Under the pieces are notes generated by a model that was not told where the DNA came from, ran no database searches, and worked only from the letters and a program-made list of their open reading frames with translations. Shown here piece by piece: positions 1-11,971 of a stretch of 64,000 nt of DNA (positions within the stretch are counted from its first letter, which is position 1; every line of letters starts with the position of its first letter). Source of the DNA: Nissolia schottii (Eukaryota > Streptophyta > Magnoliopsida > Fabales > Fabaceae); contig QANU01016257.1 of NCBI GenBank assembly GCA_003254905.1, positions 245,057 through 309,056 on the forward strand. The letters are read 5' to 3'. A program made the translations under genes and the position numbers.

Positions 1-600
1 TATTACGGTAAAATGTTTGAAAACGATGGTATTTTGGTAATTTCCTCCAACAAGAGTGGCAAAAGAGATAAAAATTCCTCCTTTTGTGAGGTCTAGCTTT
101 AATTAATAATGTTATTTAAATGATTAAAAAAGTATAAATATTTTATCACTCATTTTTACATATATTATGAGATTTAATATGTTGTAAGAAAAGTAATAAT
201 ATGTTTAATTTTTTTTATTAGTCCAAATAATCCTACTACAGCTTTAACCGTAGGAGGGGGAGGGGGAAACTGTGACATAATAATTGTTAAGTAATTTCAA
301 ATTCAGTCACTTTAATTTAGTTAATATGATCTTAAATATTAAAATTATACGTGAGGGACAAGCATTGATTGGTAAAAAGTATCGTTGCTTTTTATTTAAT
401 ATAATTTTCTTGGACAAGAAAGAGAAACAAAATCAAAATAGAAGACAAAAATTACAACCACTCTTACCTCATTCCAGTTGACAACGGCAGCTGGTTTTGA
501 TTACTCTCCTGACCGTTACCCAAAAAAACCTACACGTGAAAAAGACAAACCAGGCTTCCCTACCGCGTATCCACCCCGCAATCACTTTTCAACAGCTTTT
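1..600. other. Intergenic DNA upstream of EXO70
   Basis: AT-rich sequence without a credible gene; the longest reading frame is a 65-codon low-complexity one. The last 130 bases hold the probable proximal promoter of the EXO70 gene, annotated separately. Nothing else is recognised. Confidence 0.6.
478..538 (+). promoter_or_regulatory. W-box and G-box in the EXO70 promoter
   Basis: A TTGAC W-box core lies at 478-482 and a palindromic CACGTG G-box at 533-538, about 90-140 bases upstream of the TATA box, with a GACCGTTACC MYB-like site between them. W-boxes bind WRKY factors and G-boxes bind bHLH or bZIP factors. That would fit the stress-responsive expression known for many EXO70H genes, but this is inference from short motifs. 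Confidence 0.4.
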
Positions 601-619
601 GAAGGTCACTATCACACTC

Positions 620-627
620 TATAAATA
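620..627 (+). promoter_or_regulatory. TATA box of EXO70
   Basis: TATAAATA lies 94 bases before the ATG, so transcription should start near 650. The short 5' leader then contains a (CA)8 microsatellite at 691-706. Confidence 0.7.
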
Positions 628-713
628 CCCCCTCCTCTCTCACGTAACAAACAACTTGTAAATTCCCACTCCAATCAAAAACCCAAGGGATACACACACA
701 CACACATTTCAAA

Positions 714-2573
714 ATGCCGAGAAAAGGAATGAGAAGCATTTTCTTCAAACCCTCACAACAGTCACCACCACCACCTTCACCTCGACGCACCTTCTCGGAC
801 TCACTTATGGAAGACAACATCCAAACGGCGGAGTCCCTAGTAATTAAATGGGATTCTGTTACTCCGCCGTCAAACTTAACCCCTCTCTTCAGCGGCACTC
901 GCCAGGAAGCCAGGCACTACCTTAACGCCGTCAAGGGCCTACACTCCGCTATGAAGCACCTCGTCGCACAGGATCCCTCCTCCAATGCCATCGTCCGAGC
1001 CCAGTCCCTTATGCAGCTCGCGATGCACACGCTCCAAAAGGAGTTCTACCGTATACTAGCTGCAAACAGGGACCACCTGGACCCCGAAACGGTTTCTAAC
1101 CGCTCCGAAACCGTTTCTAACCGTTCTTCCATTGATCACAGGAGCAGCGTCTCCGATTTCGATGACGGATTCTCGGAAGACGAGTTTCGCGTCGCCGGGG
1201 AATGCGTCACGGACACCGAGAGGGTCTCCATGCTCGCCGTGGCCGACTTGGAGGCCATCGCCGGGAGCATGATTTCCTCCGGCTACGGCAGAGAGTGCGT
1301 CAAGGCTTACGTCACCGTGAGGAAATCGATCGTGGACGAGGCTCTGTACAATCTCGGAGTGGAGCCGCTGAGCTTCTCTCAGATCCAGAAGATGGACTGG
1401 GCGGTGCTGGAGCTGAAGATCAAGGCATGGCTGAACGCCGCTAAAGTCGCCGTTGGGACTCTGTTTCACGGCGAGAGGATACTCTGCGACCGCGTCTTCG
1501 CCGCCACCCCGCCGGAGAAGCGGATCGCGGAGTCGTGCTTCGCGGAGATCACGAGAGACGGTGCGATGCTCCTGTTTGGATTCCCGGAAATGGTTGGAAA
1601 GTGCAAGAAAGCAATCGAGAGGATGTTCAGGATTCTGGATATGTACGACGTGATCTCGGGCCATTGGCCGCAGATCGAATCCATCTTCTGCTTCGAATCA
1701 ACCGCCAATGTCCGTACGCAGGCGGTTACTTCCATGGTGAAGCTCGGCGAGGCTGTGAGGGCTATGCTGTCTGACTTCGAATCGGCAATCCAGAAGGATT
1801 CGTCGAAGACGGCCGTTCCCGGCGGCGGAATCCACCCGCTCACGCGCTATGTCATGAACTACATCTCGCTCGTCGCCGATTACAGCGGCGTCCTCGCCGA
1901 CATAATCGCCGATTATCCGCAGTCTCCATTACCGGACTCATACTACCGCAGTCCAATCGCCGAGGAAAATCCATCCCCGCCGGCAATCTCAGAGCGAATG
2001 GCGTGGCTCATACTCGTCGTGCTCTGCAAGCTCGACGGCAAAGCAGAGCTCTACAAAGACGTGGCCCTCTCCTACCTCTTCCTCGCGAACAACATGCAAT
2101 ACGTCGTCGTAAAGGTGCGAAAATCGAACCTAGGGTTCCTCCTGGGGGAAGACTGGGTCGCGAAGCACGAATCGAAGGCGAAGGAGTACATTTCAAAATA
2201 CGAGCGCGTTGGGTGGAGCAAAGTCCTCTCGTCGCTGCCGGAGAATCCCGCGGCGGAGATGCCGGCGGAGAAAGCGAGGTCTTACTTCACGAGCTTCAAC
2301 GCAGCGTTTCACGAGGCGTGCAAAAAGCAGTCCTCGTGGGTCGTACCCAACCCGAAACTGAGGGACGAGATCAAAGTCTCGATAGCTTCGAAGCTGGTTG
2401 CGAAATACAGAGAGTTCTACGAGAAGAATCGGGTCGGGTCGGATTCGGTTATAAGGTACTTACCCGATGACATCCGGAATTTCTTATCTGACATTTTGTA
2501 TGGGAATGGGGATTCGGGTAGCGTTTCATCGACGACGTCGTCGTTTTCGTCTCGTCGCTCCAATAGACGCTGA
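714..2573 (+). CDS. EXO70H: Exocyst complex subunit EXO70, EXO70H-type
   Basis: A single uninterrupted 619-codon frame, as expected for the plant EXO70H clade, whose genes are usually intronless. EXO70 binds PI(4,5)P2 at the plasma membrane and helps the octameric exocyst tether secretory vesicles; H-type paralogues are linked to defence and to specialised secretion such as in trichomes. The N-terminal 25 residues are basic and Ser/Pro-rich. Residues 110-150 are a low-complexity Ser/Asp linker with an imperfect repeat of PETVSNRSETVSNRS. From about residue 230 to 600 lies the conserved EXO70 helical-rod domain, seen in the KMDWAVLELKIKAWLNAAK, FHGERILCDRVF, GGGIHPLTRYVMNYI and YLFLANNMQYVVVKV stretches. 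The tail is Ser/Arg-rich. The ATG at 714 follows the TATA box at normal distance; an alternative in-frame ATG at 729 would remove five residues. The coding region is far richer in GC than its surroundings, which produces many shadow frames. Family assignment is firm; the exact H member is not. Confidence 0.95.
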   Translation: MPRKGMRSIFFKPSQQSPPPPSPRRTFSDSLMEDNIQTAESLVIKWDSVTPPSNLTPLFSGTRQEARHYLNAVKGLHSAMKHLVAQDPSSNAIVRAQSLMQLAMHTLQKEFYRILAANRDHLDPETVSNRSETVSNRSSIDHRSSVSDFDDGFSEDEFRVAGECVTDTERVSMLAVADLEAIAGSMISSGYGRECVKAYVTVRKSIVDEALYNLGVEPLSFSQIQKMDWAVLELKIKAWLNAAKVAVGTLFHGERILCDRVFAATPPEKRIAESCFAEITRDGAMLLFGFPEMVGKCKKAIERMFRILDMYDVISGHWPQIESIFCFESTANVRTQAVTSMVKLGEAVRAMLSDFESAIQKDSSKTAVPGGGIHPLTRYVMNYISLVADYSGVLADIIADYPQSPLPDSYYRSPIAEENPSPPAISERMAWLILVVLCKLDGKAELYKDVALSYLFLANNMQYVVVKVRKSNLGFLLGEDWVAKHESKAKEYISKYERVGWSKVLSSLPENPAAEMPAEKARSYFTSFNAAFHEACKKQSSWVVPNPKLRDEIKVSIASKLVAKYREFYEKNRVGSDSVIRYLPDDIRNFLSDILYGNGDSGSVSSTTSSFSSRRSNRR

Positions 2574-2804
2574 AAGGTGAAGTTTGGAGCGATTGCTTTG
2601 TGTTTGTTGATGACGTCACGGCTCACAACATTCGTATATTCGTTTGGAAAATTCTCAGGGAGAGAGATTAAGAGTTTATTAATACGTGTTTAGTGTATAT
2701 GATTTTGGTCTTATAATCCACACGTGTACCAAAGGCAAACTGCATAGAGACCGAGTAGATGTATTTGATTATTTCCCAAGAAAACTTTATTAGAATGAAT
2801 GATC

Positions 2805-2810
2805 AATAAA
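2805..2810 (+). terminator. Candidate poly(A) signal of EXO70
   Basis: AATAAA lies about 230 bases after the stop codon, in an A/T-rich stretch. It is the best match in the expected window. Confidence 0.45.
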
Positions 2811-2829
2811 CTATTTTGTAAAATGAGGT

Positions 2830-5040
2830 GAATAAACAATCGTCACATTGATATAATATTGTTCATATTACTTATGAGTCGCTTAAATGTTTTGAACTTT
2901 GAAGATTTTGTCCTATTATATAATGTTTTTATTGTATTATTATTCTCTCTCTATACCACACAGATTTTGGAGGAAGACCATGCGGTTATCATACACTCAA
3001 TTAGCTTATGGCAAAAGGGAATTGTGATAGGGATTGTTGATATTAGGTTAGGGCTTCAATTCCCATATGTCTATCCTTTCTCCCATCCCCTAGTTCTACT
3101 AAGAATTCCTTTTTGAACACAAATAAAAGTGTGTTGAAACTTCTGAATCCTTCACATTATCTTGGTTCGCACATAAGAAGGATTGTCCCAAAAAAGTGTG
3201 AGGGAAGGGAATAAGCTAATCATGAGTGAGCCAGGCTTCGTTTCTCTTTTTCAATTGTATTTGGACGAAAGCCTTTGGGCCTTGGCCACGTTTGTAACCT
3301 TGCTATTTGAGTCCTACCAAATGAATTAGTGTGGACCCAAAAAATTCGTGGATAAATTTCTGTTCTATCAAAAAAGAAAAACCATATATCTCAAAATTAA
3401 ACCAACACTTCTTATAGCTATTAAAAAATGTGCATTTCTTATCAGCACTTGTCGAAAACACATACAACACCATGCTTGTATGTACATGTTCAAATTGTGT
3501 CACTTTTTAGCTTTACGGTGCAATTTAATTATGTCTTGTTGTAGTTAAAGAAATATTATAAAGGTAACTATATTAAGTATTTTATTAGTATTTTGATCCG
3601 TTATGTAAGCTGCATTTCCCTTATTGTTTGTCATAAAATGTGATTCATTAAAATAAGGGTTGAGCCTAATTTACGCACAAGCCACTAAAAATGGGATGAA
3701 GACTTTAGATAATATGATTGAGGTCTAAGGTTTAAATCTCATTATTACTAATGTACCTAAAATAAGCTCAACTTATACATTAAAATAAAACATATTCATT
3801 GACACAAAATTCACAAGTTAGAATCAAATAACAACCGTAATTAATATGATAAAGAGTTTCTAAAGAGAATAAACACTATAACAAATAGCACACAATTGCT
3901 AGATGTATAAGCCAAATATCAGCCTAAAATATAAACTCTATCCTAGATTTTGCTAAATTTTCTACAAGATATTTAACAAAGGCACTATATTAAAATAATA
4001 GAACAAAATCACACATACAACATGCTCTGCAATCTTGTTGATTTGTCTTTACTTGCTCGCGTCTTCAGTTTCAACATTTTTTCTTTGTAGCAATACTCAG
4101 AACCAATGCAATCAGACCATCAACTTTGGCACTGCTCTTTTTAAAAAATCTAGAACCAACTTGATAAACACAGGCATCTTGCTAAACGCGAGTAAAAAAA
4201 GCAGAAGAAAATACTAATTATGTGAAAAAAAAACTTCCTTACAAAAATAAAATGTGAAACAAAACTTCATATTTTCTTTTTATTTTCTTTTTTTTAGTTC
4301 GAAAACTTCGTATTTTCTTAAAATATGTCATAAGGAATTTTATTTTTCGTCGGACTCATATAGGAATTTGGGCTTTGGTGATTTTGCATTGGTGTTTGGG
4401 CTTTCAAACAGATATCCCAACTTCTGGGCTAATTATGAGGAAGATAGTAATTTGAATTAGGCCGAGCCCATTTCATATTTGTGGTCGATATTTTTACGTT
4501 GCACGTTTTTCCTGCAAGCTACATTGCATTGATAGTATTTTTTTATGAGTGATTTGGCAAAATTTGGCAATAAAAGTCAGCAAAAAAATTGGGCTCACGA
4601 AGTGTGTGTAGTCTTGATTTGCCGCCTCTTTTTTTTTAAAAGAAATAAATAAGGGAAACTTTGTCCTTTTGATGAGTCAAATTAGGCTCCTTGCAATCAT
4701 CACAATGGAATTTTACCAATGAAGCAATACTCCATCCACTCTCTTTGCATGATCACTTAAATGCAAATGTTTATTTTTTAGTCTTAATATTTTAAAGTCA
4801 AGGTCAATTTGGTATAGAAAAAGGTATTGACAATAATTTAGTTTATAACTTTGAATTGTGACATCAATTGTGTTTTATGTTAATAATTTGATAAAATATT
4901 TTATATTAAACTTATTATTATAAGATTAAATTAATGTCAAAATTCAAAATACATGTTAAAGTAAATTAATTACTAATTCAAATGATATGAATAAACTGAT
5001 GCCAAAATTTGTTATAAGAAATAAATTAATACAACTTAAA
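2830..5040. other. AT-rich intergenic DNA
   Basis: No gene is supported. The frames present are short and low-complexity. A stretch near 3660-3790 includes a degenerate tRNA-like B-box sequence (GGTTTAAATCTC near 3730) that may be an old SINE, but it is too decayed to call. Confidence 0.5.
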
Positions 5041-5680
5041 ATTAGTACTAAAAAAATTGGGCAATTAGCATCACAACCCCCCCCCCTTCACGCAAGGTTT
5101 GAAAAAATAGCATCATAATCCATCACTAACAAGAAACTAACATCCATGTTAATTTGGAATGCCCCTAAACCATAAGTATATTACATTTCTAACTTTTGAA
5201 AAGGGGCTTCCCGACGGCTGCACTCGATCACAGTTAGTCCTTCTGTTAGTCAAAACCCTCCACAAGAGGAAGACCCTCTCTGATAGGTTGGAGTAGGATA
5301 GCCAACTCCTTATAAGGCATTACCATAAAGTTAGCCTCTCCAATCTAAAACTTATTACATTTATAATGAGTATAAAGACCTTTGAGTGTGAGAGTTCAAG
5401 TTCTTATAAGCCTTTCCATGAAAATAGTTACTCCAATGTGGAACTCGCTACATTGTCGCCCCTCTAGAAGCTAACATCATGATGGCTACACTCTATGGTA
5501 CTTCACTTGATTACACTCAACCCCTTCGCAGGTCAAAACCCTTTACATGTAGCCCTCTTCGGTTGACCTATTCTCAATGAAAGCATCATTTGTAACGAGC
5601 ATAAAAACATTGAGAAAATTACACGCCAAAAGCTAGCTATGAAGTAAGAGAACCCAAATTTTTATAAGGCATTCCCTTTA
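5041..5680. repeat. Degenerate modular repeat region
   Basis: Three imperfect modules share a TTATAAGGC/GCC core followed by a purine-poor segment: near 5310, 5416 and 5660. Two of them continue into CTCCAAT(G/C)T(G/A) and a Thr/Ala-codon-poor AT stretch. A run of ten C residues lies near 5077. The arrangement resembles a decayed, internally repeated transposon, but I cannot name a family. Confidence 0.4.
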
Positions 5681-6076
5681 TGTGGTTTTTTAGCTACCCT
5701 ATGGGATAAATACCGTGTGATATCTAATTTAACCATTTTTAATAATTTTTATAACTAATAAATTCATTGGTTTTTGTTATTATTTCATAATCTAATATAA
5801 CACATTAATGAATTATATGATCTAATATGATAAATTAATACTTTTTAATACAATATTTGTAGAGAGTTGTATCATAAACTTAAATGGTCCGCAAATCTCT
5901 AAATTAACCTTTTATACGTTAACTCTTTCAATGATTAGACTAATGAAAAATTTATTACAATCATATAAAATATGCCATAATAACAAAAATCAATAAGTTT
6001 AATTGTAAAAATTATTAAAAACAATTAAATTAGATACCATAGAATATTTATCTCATAAGGTAGCTAAAAAATTGCC
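5681..6076. mobile_element. Long-TIR fold-back MITE, family M1 copy 1
   Basis: The two ends are inverted copies of each other over more than 100 bases. The left end contains TTTTTTAGCTACC followed by an ATA-rich arm; the right end contains GGTAGCTAAAAAA preceded by the complementary arm. A 9-base direct repeat TTCCCTTTA flanks the element (5672-5680 and 6077-6085), the target-site length typical of Mutator-like elements. There is no coding capacity. Related sequences lie at 8876-9205 and 48955-49200. Confidence 0.75.
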
Positions 6077-6587
6077 TTCCCTTTAAGGTAGTTTTCTCAA
6101 TGGGAGACTTTTAACATAAATAAAAAGCATACAAACGAATATCTATATCTATTATAAAATTTGTCTGCAATAATTTCTAATATATATTACAGACTGAGGA
6201 GTGGGCGGATGCCAATTTCCCAAAAAGAAATTATTCCTCAAACATCGACTATGGCAAGTGATCAATCTGAGTCATTAAATACCATAAACTCAAAACACTA
6301 AACAAGTTCAAATGGGAATCTGACACCACACACGCTTGAAAACCCCTGGCCCAAGCATATTAATGCCATGCTTGATGATGGCATTGCATAGTCGGTATAA
6401 ACACAAAATCTTCAATTATTATTTCAGCAATGCTTACTAATTCATTAAAAGTTAGTAACCAATTAAATAATCTTTATCACAGCCAGATTATTTCAATAAT
6501 GTCACATAATTGAAAGTCAAAACAGTTAATTCATTTAAATAAAAATAAAAAGTCCTTGTTATAAATTTTTTCAGGGTCGAGAATCAA

Positions 6588-6960
6588 TGTTATACTGGTG
6601 AGTGTGTGTGTGTGTATATATATATATAGCAATATTGAAAGAAGTTCACATAGTTTCTTTTATTATGATACCCTAAACATACACAAAACATCTCTTTATA
6701 TTACAAGTTCTACGAAAGTAAAGGCAAGCAATATCCATGAGTCATGGACCACTGCCATAGCTATGTAAACTTTCTAGTTAAAACCCAAAAGCTGTCTCCT
6801 TTTTGCTTCTTATCCTCTTTCTTCATGCCACTGGCCACAGCTAGCTGTCATAATATATACATCAATTTGCACTTCTTTCTGTGTGTGTGTGCATGTGGGG
6901 ATATCAACTGCACTTCTTAATTAAATAATTGCTGGCTTTATTAATTATCCAGTGCACAGC

Positions 6961-6992
<32 letters not shown>

Positions 6993-7020
6993 ATATACTT
7001 CTGTTTGAATTTTAAGAAAA
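6588..7020 (+). repeat. Duplicated non-coding block A1
   Basis: This block matches 32746-33120 along nearly its whole length in the same orientation, including GCAATATTGAAAGAAG, AACATCTCTTTAT, CACAGCTAGCTGTCATAAT and CACTTCTTAATTAAAT. It carries (TG)n(TA)n near 6603-6628 and (CA)n(TA)n near 6961-6992, which differ between copies. No reading frame is conserved. Confidence 0.75.
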
Positions 7021-7258
7021 TAAAATTATAGAACTCTGAATTGTTAACAGAAACTGTCAGTTTAAAATGCGTATATTCAATTTTAGTTGTCGTGATAGTT
7101 TTTTTTCACTTAAGGTGTAGGTAAATTTTTTAGAAGAAAGATTGACAAAACTTGAATATTATGTCAATAATTATCTCTCCCCAAATTTAAGTTGTTGGGT
7201 AAAGACATGAAAATGGTTTTATATCATCTTAACAACAATCTATAATTCACAAAAGAGG

Positions 7259-7423
7259 AATGATATTTAAACTCTCAATTTTAATAAACACACCTTACAC
7301 CTATACTCACAAAAGTGTGGGTCCGCCATAAAAATAGAAAACATGAACATATATAGCGAGTTTCATACTTTTTGTGAGTGTTGATTTGAGTGTTTATCAA
7401 AATTGAGTGTACAAGTGTCATTA
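7259..7423. mobile_element. Fold-back MITE, family M2
   Basis: About 165 bases with inverted ends of roughly 40 bases: the left end contains ACTCTCAATTTTAATAAACA and ACTCACAAAA; the right contains their complements TTTTTGTGAGTG and TTTATCAAAATTGAGTGT. It is non-coding. A similar element occurs at 63488-63645. Confidence 0.65.
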
Positions 7424-7784
7424 CCTTCACAAAAATAATTTCAGCCATCGAAATTGTTATTCTAAAGTCAATCGTTACCCTTTTAATCCTACTCATGATT
7501 TTTTTTTGGCAAACTCTGGTTAGTTATACGATGTGTCGTAATTTTTAATTTCAATGTCATTCGTGCCAATTAGTGTCACTAGTTTTTAGTTAAACACTAA
7601 ATTCTAAATTTAAACCCTAAATTGATGTGAAATAATTTAGCTATATGTGTAGAGTTGAAAGGCTTCTTTTATGTAATTCTTAGCTTGCCCTAAATCTCTA
7701 TAATACGAAGTGAGAACCTAGGAATTTTTACAAAAATATGCACTCAAACTAAACATATGCCTATAATAGGTTTATGGTAAATTT

Positions 7785-8425
7785 TTTACAAACATATTGG
7801 CGATGATACTGAAATCGCCACAAGCATGGTGATTTCAGTACCATTTAAAAAAAAAGTGTCAGGAGCCGAAATCGTCAGAGGGGGTGGCAATTTCAGCACT
7901 GACATGACTGAAAAGTGCATGTTGAACTATGGTTGCATGACTGAAAAGAAGTGAGGCATGGTTGTTGTGTTGCTGGCCATGGTTGCATGATTGTTGTGCA
8001 AGGAAAGAACAAGTTGTTTGAAGTGAAGGAAAGAAAAATTAGAACAAGCTCTGTAGTGAAGGAAAGAACAAAAAGTGTTTAGGTTTAGAGGGAAAAAACT
8101 AAAGTGAGGAGGAAGTGTGGTTTGTATGTGTGGAGTGAAGCAATTTATAAGCTTTTTGGGGCTGAACTATTCACGATCTCCCCCTCGGTAACAAGCACTT
8201 CAGGAAATGGCAGTGCAGAGTTGAAATCGTCATGACCATTGGCAATTTTAGAACATGAATCTCTGTTCCATCTCTGTCGCTGTCTCTCCGAAATCACCTC
8301 CCCTAATAACGAATTTAGGCCCCTCTTTATTTTTTATTTTTATTTTTTTGAAAGTTCTAAAATTACCCTACATTATGGCGATTTCAGTTTTTTCACCCAT
8401 ACAATTGTAAAATCTGTTTTTCACC
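7785..8425. mobile_element. Probable non-autonomous DNA element with GATTTCAG repeats
   Basis: The ends form an imperfect inverted repeat: ACTGAAATCGCC on the left, and GGCGATTTCAG plus ACAATTGTAAAATCTG on the right. GAAATCG/CGATTTC words recur inside, several as local hairpins. The block interrupts the alignment of the duplicated region, as expected for an insertion. No target-site duplication was found, so the family is unassigned. Confidence 0.45.
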
Positions 8426-8514
8426 CCTTTTTTTTGGATTCAATACTGCCTCTGTCGATACATATGTTAATGCCCCGAGAATCTCTAACTGAACAAAAGC
8501 TAGAGATGGCGGCC

Positions 8515-8812
8515 AAATAGAGAGGCCCAGTATACATAGACTTGCATGGTCGGTTATGTTTCCTTTTGAATACATATCCAAAAAAGAGAGGTAGTGGGGT
8601 AGTTGTTAGCATTAAATTGTTCACATGAAATGTAGTGACACATCAAAATGGAGATATTCCGAAGAAGCATAGATCGATCATCATCGAATCCTGAATTTTA
8701 TGAAAGAAGTTTGTTCTTTTTACCGATAAAAGAAAAGGGTAGTTTATCACGGATTCTAACTAACTTCCAAGCCTTCAAAAAATGCACATGCGCAAGTTGT
8801 TGGCTTTCATCA
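8515..8812 (+). repeat. Duplicated non-coding block A2
   Basis: This block aligns colinearly with 34271-34575. Shared words include GAGGCCCAGTATACA, GTAGTTGTTAGCATT, ATTTTATGAAAGAAGTTTGT and TTGTTGGCTTTCATCAAAAC. A 20-base identical word, CTTGCCCTAAATCTCTATAA, also lies just before it (7684-7703) and before its partner (34151-34170). Confidence 0.75.
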
Positions 8813-8875
8813 AAACTAAACCCCTAATTTTTTTTTTCCATCTCAAGTACTCATGCAATGAATATCACATCTTAC

Positions 8876-9205
8876 TTACTTAATTTATTTATTTTTTTAT
8901 AATTTTTATAATTAAATTCATTAAATTTTGTTATCATTTCATGATCTATTATGATATATTGATGAATTATATGACCTAATGCGATAAATTAATATGTTTC
9001 AATACAATATTTGTAAAGAAGTGTATCGTAAACTCAAATAATCCGCAAATCTTTAAACTTCTTATAAGTTAGCTCTTTCAATGATTTGACTAATGAAAAA
9101 TTTATTACGATCATATAGAACATGAATGTAACAAAATTCGATGAATTTAATTGTAAAAATTATAAAAAAGAATAAATTAAATAACATGAAGTAGTATTTA
9201 CTCTA
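8876..9205. mobile_element. MITE family M1, copy 2
   Basis: This is the same central sequence as the element at 5681-6076, including AATACAATATTTGTA and TTCAATGATT(T/A)GACTAATGA, with complementary arms. The left arm appears shortened and no clear target-site duplication is visible. Confidence 0.6.
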
Positions 9206-10938
9206 TGAAATATTTAATAAAACCTTTTTTTTAAGTAAATTCAAGTATTCACTGTTGTGGTTAAACTTGACTTATGTCACACCTCGTGGTTAACCTTAAC
9301 TCCTATCAATCACGAAGAGTTAAATTTTTTTTCAAAACATTTAATTCATCATATAGATCTTTTTTTAGGGTGTGTTTAATTATCCTAAAATAACTTTTAA
9401 TTTCATTTAATTACATTAATCATCAATTATTTTATAAAACTATATAACTATACAATCTAAATTAATTATCAAAATTTATATAAATACGTGGTTATCATGT
9501 TTCGTAAAATTTTTCGTATATGATTTTGTCGGGCTAAAAATCATTTTCGATAATATATAAAACACATGACAAGTTAGAAATAGAAAGTCACATGTTGCAT
9601 GGGATTAAAAAATAGATAATGAAAATTATTAAAATAAAAACAATAAAAAAATATTTTACAAAGCACAAAAAAAAAACGTTTATTAAGATATAGCACTTAT
9701 TTAAATCATAAAACAAGTATGTAATGTAATTTCGCTTATTGTCTTGGTTTGATCTTAGATGTCCTTTTATTTAAAAATAATAATAATCTTAAATTTGAAA
9801 AAAAAAATATTTTAAAAGGGTTAATAACCCAATAGTATTTAAATAATAAATTATGATGCAGTTGAATTTTATTCTAATGTATTTGATATCATTGATTTGG
9901 CATTTTTTTTTACAAATAAAGGATTATTTTTATTAAAAGAACTTTTATTATTTTTAGGAGTGTAAAAAAAAAGGAGATATCACCTTTTGTTTTATTTTAA
10001 ATCATTTTTATTTTATGTATATTTTAGGATTGTAAATTATTTTGATTCATATATGAAATAGAAATGAATAAAAAATATAAAATAAAAAATTTACAAAAAA
10101 GGAAATTGACATGTGACATCACCAGAAACATTAAAATATAAATGCACTTTATTTAAAAAAAACATATATTAAAAACAAAATTTCATAAAATAAATATTAT
10201 GCGTTAAAACTAAAATTAATCCAAAATATTAAAGTCTTGTAGACTATACTATTCACACGTAAGAATCTTAGATGGTCTATAGTCCAAATATTATCTCAAA
10301 TATAAATTATTAATGATATTATTTTACGAGATAAATAGTCAAAAATATTAATATGTTCTAAAAATTAGTAATGATATTAATGCTATGACCAATTAATTAA
10401 TAATGATATTCTACTATAGTTCTCATTTCTAGCAAGAATCTTAGGTGGTTTTTAAATGTAATTATAAATTATAAATCATAAATTATATGCTATGTGTTAC
10501 AATTACATCTGACCGTCTAGTTTAATAATATTCACAATTACAATTCATATTAAATATTTTTATAATAATTCACATTTTTAATAATGTGTTGCTCATAGTC
10601 ATTGTATCTAAGTCATTAATATGTAATTATAATTCATTTTGTAACCATGTAAATAAATAATTTTACAAAACGCATTTGCGACGTTACACATATAGCCCTT
10701 TGATGCATCTCATTAATCCCACCATTTGCACATAATTTTGGTCCCCAACTTTACGTTGTAGTTATGCAAAGGATTCACCCCATGAGAGCGATTCGCTCCA
10801 ATCGAGTCTACATGAATTAGTATAAATATAACTTTACTATTTTTTCTTTTCTTCATTATTATCATCATTACATAGTCTTTAGAAAATAGTTGTGTTATAG
10901 TTTTTATTTAGTATCCTCTTAATCTTATTCTTATTCCA
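9206..10938. other. AT-rich intergenic DNA
   Basis: Very AT-rich sequence with no reading frame of interest and many short direct and inverted repeats typical of decayed MITEs. I see no gene or RNA in it. Confidence 0.5.
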
Positions 10939-11480
10939 ATGGATGCTCAAATTGATACTTTGAAAAAAATCACCCCGGTGAGAGTGTTAGAGAGTCAAAG
11001 TAAGAATTGTTCGACTCTAGTTTTTACCGGCTTTTGAAAAATCTCAATCAACTAACAACTTAGAGTTGACATTCAGAGATGAAAACATAAGGCTATTTCA
11101 CTTTACCTTTTTTATTTTCATGGCATCTGATTGTGCTTTAATATTCATGTCACTATAATTTTTTTTTTTTTTTAAATATTTATCTGATAATTGAACTAAT
11201 TGAACATTTCATTTAATATTTTGTTTGTGTAGGGATGCACAACGCAAACCTTTGTGAGGAAAGCTTTAGTATCCAAATTCAAACCACTCTTAAATGAAGG
11301 GGAGGTTTACTTTATTACTTATTTTGGTGTCAAATCGAGAGTTTGACTATTTTGCACCACAATGCACGAATTCTTTGTCAATTTCCAGTTGAGAACTACT
11401 GCGAAAACTTCTCAAACTAACATTATTCCACTTTTTAGAAGAATTTCGTTCTTTTTGACGAAATTTTACAATCAGATGGT
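10939..11480 (+). pseudogene. RPA70-like / DUF223 pseudogene
   Basis: Broken coding sequence resembling plant replication protein A 70-kDa-like proteins, which bind single-stranded DNA through OB folds. A first piece starts with ATG at 10939 (MDAQIDTLKKITPVRVLE...) and soon meets a stop. After an apparent AG acceptor at 11231-11232 a second piece reads VRKALVSKFKPLLNEGEVYF and FFVNFQLRTTAKTSQTNIIP, the characteristic first OB-fold pattern. A stop follows the YFGVKSRV segment. A further fragment near 11634-11665 reads VMGYSPGSRHA and may be the next exon. RPA-like fragments are common in plant genomes and are often carried by Helitrons, but I see no Helitron ends here. Family recognition is moderate; that it is non-functional is clear. 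Confidence 0.6.
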
Positions 11481-11971
11481 TAACTTCAGTTTTTAATTGA
11501 TAAATTCTATTTTACTATTGTGCTTCCTTTTATTTATTTTGAATAAAATTAATGTACTGTCTTATTAGTTTTTAATAAAAAAAAATCTGAATTTATTGCT
11601 TTATTATTATTTTTTGGAATCTTACTTATAAGATGTGATGGGCTATTCCCCTGGAAGCAGACATGCAAGTTTGTTTTTATAATTTTTTTATAAACTTAAT
11701 TCCTCATGCATTGCTGTAAATAACTCCATGTTAATAATTCAGGAGGTGTGGTTGAAAGGAAGCGACTCATCTTTCCTTAATCAAATGTCACGATCCTTTG
11801 CTTTGGGTGTGGAGAAAATTGAAATCTCTAAATTACTAGTTGGCTAATTGTCTCATCCTTAGAGATGCCTATAAGCTAGGAGAAGGGATTAGTCACCGGA
11901 TTCACACTGATAAACACCCTGGTTGCCCTGGATAATCAGAAATAATGCTTGTGAGATTTACGTCATAATTG

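Noticed and set aside
560..898. 112-codon minus-strand frame over the EXO70 start
   Set aside because: It is antisense to the promoter and first codons of a clear gene and has no domain.
1056..1843. Long minus-strand frames inside EXO70
   Set aside because: They arise from GC-rich codon bias of the sense gene and show no recognisable protein.
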